Assembly (NCBI GenBank): GCA_001801515.1
Contig: MGXX01000080.1
Location: forward strand, 1 to 54,174
Source of the DNA: Gammaproteobacteria bacterium RIFCSPHIGHO2_12_FULL_38_11
GTDB lineage: Bacteria; Pseudomonadota; Gammaproteobacteria; Coxiellales; Coxiellaceae
Direction: 5' to 3'
Length of the DNA stretch: 54,174 bases
The notes below the pieces were generated by a model, which ran no database searches, was not told the DNA's origin, and saw only the letters and a list, made by a program, of their open reading frames with translations. A program made the translations under genes and the position numbers. Positions 34,229-43,246 of this stretch are shown here, piece by piece. The first letter of the stretch is position 1, and each line of letters opens with the position of its first letter.

Positions 34229-36544
34229 TCACAAGTTACGTGCGCGAATTTGTCTGATATAAGCACTGTCGAGAAGCTGCAAAAATCGTTCTTTATCTTT
34301 GGAATTTGGGACTGCAACGATAATCGCGTCGGTCACAATCGCGCCGTAATACACTAATTTTTTTGCTGCTTCAAAATGCCCATATTGTACGGCGATATGA
34401 AGTGGAGATTCCCTTTTTCTTTCTTCTTGTGAATAGGGAAATCGTGGCGAAGGTTTTTGTATCATTTGAAAATTGATATCAATGCCGGGAGTCCTACATA
34501 ATGCATCAATCATTTCTAAGGAGTTTGAACAGGCAGCATTGTGTAATGGTGTAAATCCGTCTGAGGAAGGTTTGTTGATATCTAAGCCTTTATCTAATAA
34601 AACTTGAAGTAACTTCGGCCTATTGAATGCTGAAATGAGATGAAGTATAGAATTTCCAGTGCGATCTGTTATGTTTGCTAAATCCTTCTCAATTTCAAAA
34701 AGTCGCAATAAGAGCAACTCGGTTTCCCGTACATCGCAAGTGAAGGCGATAAAAAAAAGATCGTAGTCGATGCGGGTATGTTTGGTTTCTAAATCGGTTT
34801 TAAGTAAAACCGCATTCAGTATATCGATATTGTTTTCTTGTGCTATTAGTGGCAGTAACTTTTTAACATGGGAAAAAAAAGCTTTGTTTTCCAGAGTAAA
34901 AAGATCCCATAAATAAATAAACATTTCTTTATCGTGATTTCTTAATGAGATAACAAATGGATTGGATTCATTGGGCATATTAATCATGTCTTTGATCTGA
35001 TCGCTGCTGATATTGTTGCTATCTACTAAATAAGTGCTGATATTTAAATTTTTCCCTTTTATTGTGTTGATAAATAGCTTCATATAATCGATTTTATTTT
35101 TTGGATGTAATGTGATTAATTTTTGAAACATTAAAAGGGTGCCGTGCATTGCTGCTTCATCGAGCGGAGATTGATTTTTATTTTCATTAGTATAACTGAA
35201 AATATCAGCGCCATTTTCCAATAAAAGATCAACCAACTCTATATTTCCTGTTGCAACGGCATAATGGAGAGGGGTGTTATATTGCGAATCGAGTTGGTTA
35301 ACAATGCTCGAATCCATTTTTAATAATTGCTCAGCGACTGCTTGTTGATTCATGCGACAGGCGATGTGCAACAGCGCGTAGCCTTTATAAAGTGGTGTTG
35401 TGTGTTCGGGCGCCAGATTTTTAAGATCAATTACTGAGGGTAGGTATTGATTTAAATAGGCTAAATCACCCAGTGCGCAAGCACGAAATACATTTATTTC
35501 GCCCTGCCATGCGGATTGTAAATAGGTGTTTATAGCACCCAGCTGTAGCGAATAGGCTTCATGGGTTAAGGCTTGTTTTTTTTCAGAAAGTAGATCCCTA
35601 AGGGGTTGTGTTAATAATGCATGTTCTTCTTTTTCTGTTCTGGAAAGCGTGCTGATATCATAAGAAAATAATGCTCTTTCAGGATGTTGGATTGAAAATA
35701 GCGTGTGGTTCATTGCGTCTTTCACAGCATCCACCAATTCACTTTCTGAATATAAATCAAATAAATTGGGTTCATAAAATGTAGCGGGCGGAAACCCATT
35801 TTGCATTAATAAAAAATTTAGCATGATGTTAATAAAAACGCGTCCATTACCATCGCCAAATGGATGTAGTAATTCTAATTCTTGAGCGCATTTTACAATA
35901 GATAATATTTTTTTATCGCTATCGTCTGCTACATTAATTTCTTCATGAAATAATTTTATTATCGCTTCTGCTTCACTTTTAAGCTTGATGCAACTGCTAT
36001 AAGGAGGCGAATAAGCAAAAGGAAAGTTTTCATTATCGATTCTTTCATATACAAGTTTGGCAATATTTTGAATGTATTCAAGTGAATATGAATCAGATAA
36101 TAAATTGATTTTTTTGCGATTAAGTGAGGTAAAAAGTTCCGGTGATTTTTCCGCTGATTTCCCTTTTTTTTTATATTTTTGATATAGTCTGGCTACGCCA
36201 TTTATAGTGCATCGCTCCTTGGGAATTGCAAATGTAGTAAGGCTCCATTCCCTAAACTTACCAGCATATTTTGAATTAACATAAAAATGACCCGTGACAT
36301 TTTCTGATGAAGCAGCATGTATTCTCAAAATCAAATCAAGTGATAAAGGTTTGTCGATATCTGCTAGGGCTATTTTCAAACCACCGTAAAATCCCTTCAT
36401 GCAATTGGGTTCTCTTTTTTCAAAACCCTTTTGCCCTTGTTCCTTATGGTGCATCGTGCCATCAACGAATAATTGAAATAATCGTTCGGTAGGCATTTTA
36501 TCTAAAAACGCCAGTCCATAGCTAAAGTCAGACAGTATCGGCAT
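34229..36544 (-). CDS. Fic domain plus ankyrin repeat protein (AnkX-like effector candidate)
   Basis: The 771-residue protein has an N-terminal Fic domain (residues about 60-290) with the canonical motif HPFGDGNGR, catalytic His at residue 227, and ankyrin repeats at about 380-470 (ALLHIACRMNQQAVAEQLL; TPLHYAVATGNIELVDLLLE) and about 640-750 (FTPLHNAACSNSLEMIDAL; SPLHIAVQYGHFEAAKKLV). Fic enzymes transfer AMP, phosphocholine or similar groups to proteins. Legionella AnkX has the same order, with its catalytic His near residue 229, and phosphocholinates Rab1. There is no signal peptide. It stands alone between the aminotransferase and mtaD. A host GTPase target is inferred, not shown. Confidence 0.88.
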   Translation of the reverse strand: MPILSDFSYGLAFLDKMPTERLFQLFVDGTMHHKEQGQKGFEKREPNCMKGFYGGLKIALADIDKPLSLDLILRIHAASSENVTGHFYVNSKYAGKFREWSLTTFAIPKERCTINGVARLYQKYKKKGKSAEKSPELFTSLNRKKINLLSDSYSLEYIQNIAKLVYERIDNENFPFAYSPPYSSCIKLKSEAEAIIKLFHEEINVADDSDKKILSIVKCAQELELLHPFGDGNGRVFINIMLNFLLMQNGFPPATFYEPNLFDLYSESELVDAVKDAMNHTLFSIQHPERALFSYDISTLSRTEKEEHALLTQPLRDLLSEKKQALTHEAYSLQLGAINTYLQSAWQGEINVFRACALGDLAYLNQYLPSVIDLKNLAPEHTTPLYKGYALLHIACRMNQQAVAEQLLKMDSSIVNQLDSQYNTPLHYAVATGNIELVDLLLENGADIFSYTNENKNQSPLDEAAMHGTLLMFQKLITLHPKNKIDYMKLFINTIKGKNLNISTYLVDSNNISSDQIKDMINMPNESNPFVISLRNHDKEMFIYLWDLFTLENKAFFSHVKKLLPLIAQENNIDILNAVLLKTDLETKHTRIDYDLFFIAFTCDVRETELLLLRLFEIEKDLANITDRTGNSILHLISAFNRPKLLQVLLDKGLDINKPSSDGFTPLHNAACSNSLEMIDALCRTPGIDINFQMIQKPSPRFPYSQEERKRESPLHIAVQYGHFEAAKKLVYYGAIVTDAIIVAVPNSKDKERFLQLLDSAYIRQIRARNL

Positions 36545-36563
36545 TTAAATTTCTCCAATATTA

Positions 36564-36600
36564 GGGAACATGTAGTACGAAATAACTTGTACCTGTTCCT
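36564..36600. repeat. Solo inverted end of the 177-bp element
   Basis: AGGGAACATGTAGTACGAAA followed by TAACTTGTACCTGTTCCTAA is an imperfect inverted pair of the element's end motif, between mtaD and the Fic-ankyrin gene. Confidence 0.8.
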
Positions 36601-36602
36601 AA

Positions 36603-37910
36603 TCAGAGTTTCTTTGCCCATTCATTTGCTTTCGCAATGATTTTTGCGGCATCTAACCCTGTAAATTCACCTTTACATAATAGCTGTTTACCAGCAACAA
36701 AAACATCGCTAACCTGTAAGGAATTCATTGCGTAAACCAAGTGTGAAATGGGGTTGTAAACGGGTTGAGTGAAAAGATGGTCAAAATCAATGGCAATAAT
36801 ATCGGCTTGTTTTCCCGTTTCAAGGGATCCAATTTCTTTATCTAGCCCCATCGCTTTTGCACCATTTATTGTTGCCATCTCCAAAATGGTCATTGTATCC
36901 AGTGCGGTTGGATCTTGTGTAATGCCCTTTCCAATAAAAGATGCGGTACGCATTTCACCAAACATATCCAAGTCATTATTGCTAGCAGCACCGTCGGTTC
37001 CGATGCAAACATTGACACCGGCCTTGAGTAATTTTGCTATGGGTGCAAATCCACTGGCTAATTTTAAATTTGACTCTGGATTGTGGGAAACATTGATTTT
37101 TTTCTCAGCACATAAGGCAATTTCATCGTCGGTCAAATGCACCATGTGCACCGCAATTAACTTATCATCGAGCAATCCCAATTTATTAAAGCGTTCTATT
37201 GGGCGCATTTTATAGCTTGCCAAATCAATATCAATTTCAGCTTGTGTTTCATGCAAATGAATATGAAACCGCAAATTGTTGTCATCACCAAATTGCTTTG
37301 TGCGCACGAGATGGTCATCTAACGCTATGTAAGGGGAGTGGGGGGCCATCATATAGCTAATTAAATGACTGTCGGGACGATTGGCATATTCAGTTTCTGC
37401 TTTAAGCAAACATTCATCTGCATCTTTTGCCCAACCAGTTGGTGCATTACCAACCCATAATCCCATTGCACCGCGCATGTTGGCATCTATTGTTGCCTGC
37501 GCTGTGGCGTTAGGATAAAAATAATGATCGCTAAAACAGGTGGTGCCACTACGTAACATTTCTGCGATGGCTAGCATAGATCCGTCATAAACACTTTCTG
37601 GGGATAATAATTTTCCTTCAGCAGGCCAAATATGATTTTGTAGCCAATCCATTAATTGCAAATCGTCTGCTAATCCACGTAATAAATTCATCGGTGTGTG
37701 TGCATGCGTGTTAATTAATCCGGGCATTACAGCATGACTTTTACGATCAAGGGTATTTTTAGCTTGATATTTTTGGGTGGCTTCTGCCTGTGGCAATAAA
37801 TCAATAATTTTCCCCCGATCAATTGCGAGCGAATGATTTTCTAAAATTTGATTGCGCGGAATGATGGGAATGATCCAGCGAGCATGAATGAGTGTGTCGA
37901 TGGTTTGCAT
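36603..37910 (-). CDS. mtaD: 5-methylthioadenosine/S-adenosylhomocysteine deaminase
   Basis: This amidohydrolase (MtaD/TrzA/AtzA group) deaminates methylthioadenosine or S-adenosylhomocysteine and related purines. The 435-residue protein has the metal-binding VMPGLINTHAHTPMNLLRG, FHIHLHETQAEI, HMVHLTDDEI and GTDGAASNNDLDMFGEMRTA. It ends in a typical composite domain (VSDVFVAGKQL). It lies beside gyrA and serC, as in several gammaproteobacteria, though in the opposite direction. Confidence 0.92.
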   Translation of the reverse strand: MQTIDTLIHARWIIPIIPRNQILENHSLAIDRGKIIDLLPQAEATQKYQAKNTLDRKSHAVMPGLINTHAHTPMNLLRGLADDLQLMDWLQNHIWPAEGKLLSPESVYDGSMLAIAEMLRSGTTCFSDHYFYPNATAQATIDANMRGAMGLWVGNAPTGWAKDADECLLKAETEYANRPDSHLISYMMAPHSPYIALDDHLVRTKQFGDDNNLRFHIHLHETQAEIDIDLASYKMRPIERFNKLGLLDDKLIAVHMVHLTDDEIALCAEKKINVSHNPESNLKLASGFAPIAKLLKAGVNVCIGTDGAASNNDLDMFGEMRTASFIGKGITQDPTALDTMTILEMATINGAKAMGLDKEIGSLETGKQADIIAIDFDHLFTQPVYNPISHLVYAMNSLQVSDVFVAGKQLLCKGEFTGLDAAKIIAKANEWAKKL

Positions 37911-37947
37911 GGGGTTATCTCTGTTCTGTTTAGCCGACGTGCATCAT

Positions 37948-38068
37948 ACTACAGTGACAGTGACAGTGACAGCTGTCGCGTTAAAAATATCCTTCGAGCA
38001 ATCAGCTAAAACACGTTTATTTTAATGAGCATACCCCACAGTCACTGTCACTGTCGCAGTCACTATGG
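37948..38068. repeat. Inverted hexamer repeats in the gyrA leader
   Basis: ACAGTGACAGTGACAGTGAC (37951-37970) and the inverted CACAGTCACTGTCACTGTCG (38037-38056) flank about 65 bp. They could form a long hairpin between the divergent mtaD and gyrA genes, 44 bp before the gyrA start. The same hexamer encodes the Ser/Asp stretch of ScpB. Confidence 0.75.
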
Positions 38069-38111
38069 TATGATTATCGCTTTCAAAAACATCTCCAGAA
38101 AGGCAATTCCC

Positions 38112-40661
38112 ATGACCGGTTTAGCAAAAGAAATCACCTCAATTACCATCGAAAGTGAATTAAAACAGTCGTATTTAGACTACGCCATGAGCGTCATCGT
38201 TGGCAGAGCATTGCCCGACGTGCGTGATGGCTTAAAACCTGTGCATCGTCGCGCGTTATTTGCCATGCATGAATTGGGTAACGATTGGAATAAACCGTAT
38301 AAAAAATCCGCTCGCATTGTCGGTGATGTGATTGGTAAATACCATCCTCATGGCGATACAGCCGTATACGACACCATTGTGCGTATGGCACAACCTTTTA
38401 GCTTGCGTTATATGCTAGTCGATGGCCAAGGTAACTTTGGTTCGGTCGATGGTGATTCACCGGCTGCAATGCGTTATACCGAAATCCGCATGTCACAATT
38501 TGCGCACTTTTTAATGGCTGATATTGATAAAAATACCGTTGATTTTGTGCCAAATTATGATGAAACAGAACAAATGCCCAGTGTGTTGCCGACACGTGTG
38601 CCCAATTTATTGGTAAATGGTTCATCTGGTATTGCTGTCGGCATGGCAACTAATATCCCACCGCACAACTTAACTGAAGTAATCGATGCCACTCTGGCTT
38701 TAATTGATAATGCAGAATTAACGATTGATGAATTAATGCATTTTATTCCAGGCCCTGATTTTCCGACAGCCGGTATTATTAATGGTCGCGCTGGCATTGT
38801 CAGAGCATATCGCACTGGTCGTGGCAAAATTTATGTTAGGGCAAAAACAGAAATTGAAATAAATGAAAAAACCAATCGTGTGGCAATTATTGTTCATGAA
38901 TTACCATATCAAGTGAATAAAGCGCGATTATTAGAACGAATGGGTGAGTTGGTTCGCGATAAATTAATCGATGGTATTGTTGGTTTACGTGATGAGTCCG
39001 ATAAATCCGGTATGCGGATGGTGATTGAAATTCGTCGCGGCGATCAACCGGAAGTGGTTCTAAATAATTTATTTGCTCAAACCCAGTTGCAAACAGTGTT
39101 TGGGATTAACATGGTTGCGTTATACAACGGTCGACCGCAAGTGATGAATCTCAAATATATTTTAAATGCTTTTTTACAGCATCGCCGTGAAGTGGTTACG
39201 CGTCGTACTATTTTTGAATTGGCAAAAGCAAAAAATCGCGCCCATATTTTAGAAGGCTTAGGCGTTGCTTTAGAAAATATTGATGAAATTGTCGCCTTAA
39301 TTAAATCAGCGAAAACACCCCCTCAAGCTAAAACATTGTTGTTGGGAAAATCCTGGAAGCCTGGTGTTGTCGCGAATTTGCTTTCAAAAGCCGGCGCTAA
39401 TCAAACGCGTCCTGATGAATTGGATGAAATATATGGTTTGCGTAAAGAACAATATTATTTATCCCCAGAGCAAGCACAAGCGATCCTCGATTTGCGTTTA
39501 CACCGTTTAACAGGGTTAGAAATTGACAAAATTCATGATGAATACAAATTATTAATCGATCAAATTATCGCGTTAATGGAAGTTTTATCAAATCCAGATC
39601 GTTTGCATGCTGTTATCCGTGAAGAATTAACAGCCGTTAAAGCGCAATTTGGTGATGCACGTCGCACTGTTATTTTAGAAAATCATGAAGATTTAAGTAG
39701 TGAAGATTTAATTACAGAAGAAGATTTGGTTGTTACTGTATCGCATGAGGGATATATCAAAGCGCAATCACTCGATAGCTATGAGTCACAGCATCGTGGT
39801 GGTAGAGGCAAACGCGCAACCTCGGTAAAAGAAGAAGATTATGTGAAAAATATTTTGGTGGCCAATTCACACCATCATATTTTATGTTTCTCAACAACAG
39901 GTAAAGTATATTGGCTGAAAACCTATCAAATTCCGCAAGCGGGTCGCACGGCGCGGGGTCAGCCGATTGTGAATTTGCTGCCGCTTGAAAAAGACGAAGT
40001 TATTACGGCTATTTTACCGGTTGCTGAATTTGATGAAAATCATTTTATATTTATGGCAACACAAAATGGCACGGTGAAAAAAGTGGCATTAACTGAATTT
40101 GCAAACCCACGTTCAAATGGAAAAATTGCATTAGGCTTAAATGAAGGTGATCGATTAATTGGTGTTGCTTTAACGGATGGTAAGCAGGATGTGATGTTGG
40201 TCAGTGATGAAGGTAAAGCGATTCGTTTTGCTGAAGATCAGGTTAGGGCAATGGGCCGCACCGCAACCGGTATTCGCGGAATTCGTTTAAAAGCGGATCA
40301 AAAATTAATATCATTGATGATTGCAAAAGCTGAAGGCACGGTTTTATGCGTCACTGAAAATGGTTACGGTCAACGCACGGAAGTGAACGATTATCGTGAT
40401 TGTAATCGTGGTGGGCAGGGTGTGATTGCTATTCAAACCACAGATCGCAATGGTAAGGTAGTGGGTGCTGTCCCTGTTCAACCAGATTCTGAAATATTAT
40501 TGGTAACCAATGGTGGCACCTTGGTTCGAATTCCTGTTTCAGAAATCAATGTGATTGGCCGCAACACACAAGGTGTTCGATTAATTAACGTGCAAGAAGG
40601 TGAGAAAGTAGTGAGTGTGGAGAGTGTGGATGCGACTTTGGATACCGCACAGAGTGATTAA
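38112..40661 (+). CDS. gyrA: DNA gyrase subunit A
   Basis: GyrA cuts and rejoins DNA to introduce negative supercoils. The 849-residue protein has [20 protein letters not shown], the quinolone region [20 protein letters not shown], the catalytic Tyr in [10 protein letters not shown], and the C-terminal beta-pinwheel with the GyrA box QHRGGRG. Position 83 (E. coli numbering) is Thr, not Ser, while Asp87 is kept. I chose the ATG at 38112, which gives the family N-terminus; the longer frame to 38025 reads through the leader repeat. Confidence 0.97.
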   Translation: MTGLAKEITSITIESELKQSYLDYAMSVIVGRALPDVRDGLKPVHRRALFAMHELGNDWNKPYKKSARIVGDVIGKYHPHGDTAVYDTIVRMAQPFSLRYMLVDGQGNFGSVDGDSPAAMRYTEIRMSQFAHFLMADIDKNTVDFVPNYDETEQMPSVLPTRVPNLLVNGSSGIAVGMATNIPPHNLTEVIDATLALIDNAELTIDELMHFIPGPDFPTAGIINGRAGIVRAYRTGRGKIYVRAKTEIEINEKTNRVAIIVHELPYQVNKARLLERMGELVRDKLIDGIVGLRDESDKSGMRMVIEIRRGDQPEVVLNNLFAQTQLQTVFGINMVALYNGRPQVMNLKYILNAFLQHRREVVTRRTIFELAKAKNRAHILEGLGVALENIDEIVALIKSAKTPPQAKTLLLGKSWKPGVVANLLSKAGANQTRPDELDEIYGLRKEQYYLSPEQAQAILDLRLHRLTGLEIDKIHDEYKLLIDQIIALMEVLSNPDRLHAVIREELTAVKAQFGDARRTVILENHEDLSSEDLITEEDLVVTVSHEGYIKAQSLDSYESQHRGGRGKRATSVKEEDYVKNILVANSHHHILCFSTTGKVYWLKTYQIPQAGRTARGQPIVNLLPLEKDEVITAILPVAEFDENHFIFMATQNGTVKKVALTEFANPRSNGKIALGLNEGDRLIGVALTDGKQDVMLVSDEGKAIRFAEDQVRAMGRTATGIRGIRLKADQKLISLMIAKAEGTVLCVTENGYGQRTEVNDYRDCNRGGQGVIAIQTTDRNGKVVGAVPVQPDSEILLVTNGGTLVRIPVSEINVIGRNTQGVRLINVQEGEKVVSVESVDATLDTAQSD

Positions 40662-40688
40662 TGGATATTATTATTTTGGGAGTTTTTT

Positions 40689-41123
40689 ATGAAAAGAATT
40701 CGCTCATTCTCTTTTTTTGCCAATTCAGTGCGTTTTGCGTCGGTTTCAGATAAGTGGCCACATCTATTGCATAATGATTTATTTATGTACGTCGCTTCTT
40801 TGCGTAATAGAACGCAAGAATTAATTGATCGTAATAATAATTTTAAAACACATCACGAGAGAATAGAATTTCTGCAGCATATAACCGACTTGAAATTTCC
40901 AATAAATCAAGTTGAATTTATATTCAATAATTTATTATTACTTGTGTTAATGGAGCAAAGGGTTGTGTGTCCTGAAGCAGTACTGAAAATGACAGACAGT
41001 GAAAAGAAACAATTCATAGCGCTAGCGAATTCCGATGATGATTTGGAAGATTTTCTTGAAGGTAAAAAGCATTTTCTTGTACCACCCAAAATATCAGATT
41101 CACACAAGTATAAACCGTTTTGA
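40689..41123 (+). CDS. Orphan 144-residue protein between gyrA and serC
   Basis: Not recognised. The start follows GGGAG with good spacing. The protein is mostly helical: a basic N-terminus (MKRIRSFSFFANSVRF), amphipathic helices through residues 35-100, and an acidic segment (SDDDLEDFLEG). There is no signal peptide or membrane span. It is in the same direction as gyrA and serC, which are often direct neighbours, so it is probably an inserted gene. Confidence 0.7.
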   Translation: MKRIRSFSFFANSVRFASVSDKWPHLLHNDLFMYVASLRNRTQELIDRNNNFKTHHERIEFLQHITDLKFPINQVEFIFNNLLLLVLMEQRVVCPEAVLKMTDSEKKQFIALANSDDDLEDFLEGKKHFLVPPKISDSHKYKPF

Positions 41124-41158
41124 TTTAAGTGAAAAAAATGGCAAGCAATAATAATACT

Positions 41159-41173
41159 TAGGAACATGTTTCT
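41159..41173. repeat. Partial end motif of the 177-bp element
   Basis: TAGGAACATGTTTCT matches the first bases of the element's end and then diverges. It lies upstream of serC. Confidence 0.5.
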
Positions 41174-41217
41174 CTACGTTATCCTGAGATAAATGGTGTT
41201 TGTAACTGAGGTGATTG

Positions 41218-42300
41218 ATGACAATAAAAACCATTTTTAATTTCTCTGCTGGTCCTGCAATGATGCCAACGGAAGTCATGCTTCAAGCGCAAAAAGAATT
41301 TTTAAATTGGAATAACATGGGTGTTTCTGTTTCGGAAATTTCGCATCGTAGTCAACCTTTTGTTGATCTGGCAAATCAATCCATGAAAGATTTGCGTGAA
41401 TTATTAGCTATCCCTGAAAATTATCATGTTTTGTTTTTGCCGGGTGGTTCGCGCTTACAATTTTCGGCTGTTCCCATGAATTTATTGTCTGATTATAAAA
41501 CAGCTGCCTATGTCCAAACAGGTTATTGGGGAACCGCTGCTTCAATTGAAGCAATGCGTTATGCCGATGTTAGGATTATTGCAGAAGGGGGCCCCGATTA
41601 TCTTGAAATTCCCAATGAAAAAACATGGGCGGATTTTTCAGATGCTGCCTATTTACATTATGTAGATAATGAAACGATACACGGCGTCGAATTTAATTTT
41701 ATTCCTGACTCAAGAAATACGCCTTTGGTGTGTGATATGTCGTCAAATTTTTTATCTCGACCCTTTGATGTTTCAAAATATGGCTTAATTTATGCTTGTT
41801 CTCAAAAAAATATCAGCATTGCAGGAATTACTATCGTAATTGTACGAGATGATTTATTGCAGCGCGTTACCCATGCTGCATTGCCTTCGATGATGAATTA
41901 TGCGTTACATGTTAAGCATGATTCAATGTATAACACGCCGCCCACATTTGCTTGGTATTTTGCTGGGTTGGTTTTTCAGTGGTTGAAAAATCAAGGTGGT
42001 TTGAAAGCAATAGCACAAAAAAACACTGAAAAAGCTGATAAATTATATGCGTATTTAGATTCACAAGATTATTATAAAAATAATGTTCATAAAAATTGTC
42101 GTTCAAGAATGAATGTTATTTTTAACTTGCCGACAAGCAAATTAGATGCGGAATTTGTGAAAGCAGCCAATGCAGAAGGTTTGATTGGTTTGAAAGGCCA
42201 TAAAATTGCCGGTGGAATTAGGGCGAGTATTTATAATGCAATGCCCATTGATGGTGTTGAAAGATTAATTGATTTTATGAGGGTGTTTGTAAATTCATAA
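41218..42300 (+). CDS. serC: Phosphoserine aminotransferase
   Basis: SerC converts 3-phosphohydroxypyruvate to phosphoserine and also acts in pyridoxal phosphate synthesis. The 360-residue protein has FNFSAGPAMMPTEVMLQAQ, LFLPGGSRLQFSAVPMNL, the Schiff-base Lys in YACSQKNISIAG, and RASIYNAMPIDGVERLIDFM. I chose the ATG at 41218, after GAGG; a TTG directly before it is in frame. gyrA-serC order is common in gammaproteobacteria. Confidence 0.97.
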   Translation: MTIKTIFNFSAGPAMMPTEVMLQAQKEFLNWNNMGVSVSEISHRSQPFVDLANQSMKDLRELLAIPENYHVLFLPGGSRLQFSAVPMNLLSDYKTAAYVQTGYWGTAASIEAMRYADVRIIAEGGPDYLEIPNEKTWADFSDAAYLHYVDNETIHGVEFNFIPDSRNTPLVCDMSSNFLSRPFDVSKYGLIYACSQKNISIAGITIVIVRDDLLQRVTHAALPSMMNYALHVKHDSMYNTPPTFAWYFAGLVFQWLKNQGGLKAIAQKNTEKADKLYAYLDSQDYYKNNVHKNCRSRMNVIFNLPTSKLDAEFVKAANAEGLIGLKGHKIAGGIRASIYNAMPIDGVERLIDFMRVFVNS

Positions 42301-42302
42301 TC

Positions 42303-42342
42303 TATAGCAAGTGGAAGCGCTAACACATTGGGCTCTGAGTTT
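42303..42342. repeat. Diverged SEPRA-type repeat after serC
   Basis: AGCAAGTGGAAGCGCTAACA then CATTGGGCTCTGAGTT is a looser, inverted copy of the repeat at the ends of yciB and scpA. Confidence 0.6.
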
Positions 42343-42986
42343 TACTGCACAGTTATTAAAGAAGCGCTGCGCGTACTGCGACCATGATCGCATTCTGCTT
42401 CAGACGTATTTTGTTTTTTCAATGCTTGATAACAAGTTCTTACGTTTGCGATAGAACCAAAAACCCCAACAAACAAACACGCTGAAGTCGCCATTATTTT
42501 TTCTAATTGATTTAAATTAAATAAAATAATAACAGCTAATAAAGGCGTTGATATTTCGCAAGTATGTCCTAGTAAATCACCCAGTAATAATATTTTCTGC
42601 AGAAAATTGATTGCTGTTCTTTCATTATTGTTTGGAATTAACAAAGTTGCAGCAGTTTGGATTTCTGTATGCGCAGTTGAGACAACTGTAATGGGAGCAG
42701 TGTCATCAGCATGATCATGCTGATGAAGTGTGTTGAGTGTGATATGACAGTAGGTTGAACCTGTGGTGCAAAAAATTGCCATGGCAATGGCAATACCCAA
42801 ACCCCAATAAGAATAAGTCAGTCCTTTGGACTCATCTATATTTGCTGCTGTATCCACTGTTCGTATAACGGAAAAAAACACACTAGCAAGACCTGCAAGT
42901 GTTCCGATTACGGCAGTTGTATTTGTCCAAAAATCCGCTTTATTCTTGCTGTTCGTGCCATGATCATGCGTACAGTCGTGAGACAT
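42342..42986 (-). CDS. His-rich multi-pass membrane protein
   Basis: The 214-residue protein has about four hydrophobic segments (residues about 22-45, 62-85, 125-160 and 165-185). A His-rich N-terminus (MSHDCTHDHG) and a His/Asp loop (HQHDHADD) suggest metal binding. No family was recognised. It lies beside the MITE-like element and convergent with serC. The last residues (STRSASLITVQ) lie next to repeat sequence. Confidence 0.7.
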   Translation of the reverse strand: MSHDCTHDHGTNSKNKADFWTNTTAVIGTLAGLASVFFSVIRTVDTAANIDESKGLTYSYWGLGIAIAMAIFCTTGSTYCHITLNTLHQHDHADDTAPITVVSTAHTEIQTAATLLIPNNNERTAINFLQKILLLGDLLGHTCEISTPLLAVIILFNLNQLEKIMATSACLFVGVFGSIANVRTCYQALKKQNTSEAECDHGRSTRSASLITVQ

Positions 42987-43009
42987 ACATTCCCCGTGTT
43001 TGTTGTTAA

Positions 43010-43186
43010 GGAACAGGTACGAAATAAGTCGTACAACTGATCGCCCAATATGACGTGATCTTTAAATGTTTTTCATTCGAAAATGTTCGAAATGCAATAA
43101 GCATTCCTTCACATTTTCTCAATCAAAACATTTAAATCTCACGCCATCTTGGCCACCAGTTGTACGACTTATTTCGTACCTGTTCC
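43010..43186. mobile_element. 177-bp MITE-like element with long terminal inverted repeats
   Basis: The ends are inverted repeats of about 62 bp. The first 30 bases (GGAACAGGTACGAAATAAGT then CGTACAACTG) match perfectly and the next 30 match imperfectly. The ends are flanked by TAA on both sides, a possible target duplication. There is no coding capacity. Solo end motifs of this element occur at 3181, 17831, 22166, 29423, 31602, 36564 and 41159, and another long copy starts at 54117. Confidence 0.88.
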
Positions 43187-43246
43187 TAATGCAGAATGAG
43201 TTTTATACGTTATAACACGAAAAATGTCAATGAGAATCACTCTCAA

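Noticed and set aside
38025..38111. Longer N-terminus for GyrA
   Set aside because: The extra residues ([14 protein letters not shown]) come from the leader repeat, and the family N-terminus begins at 38112.
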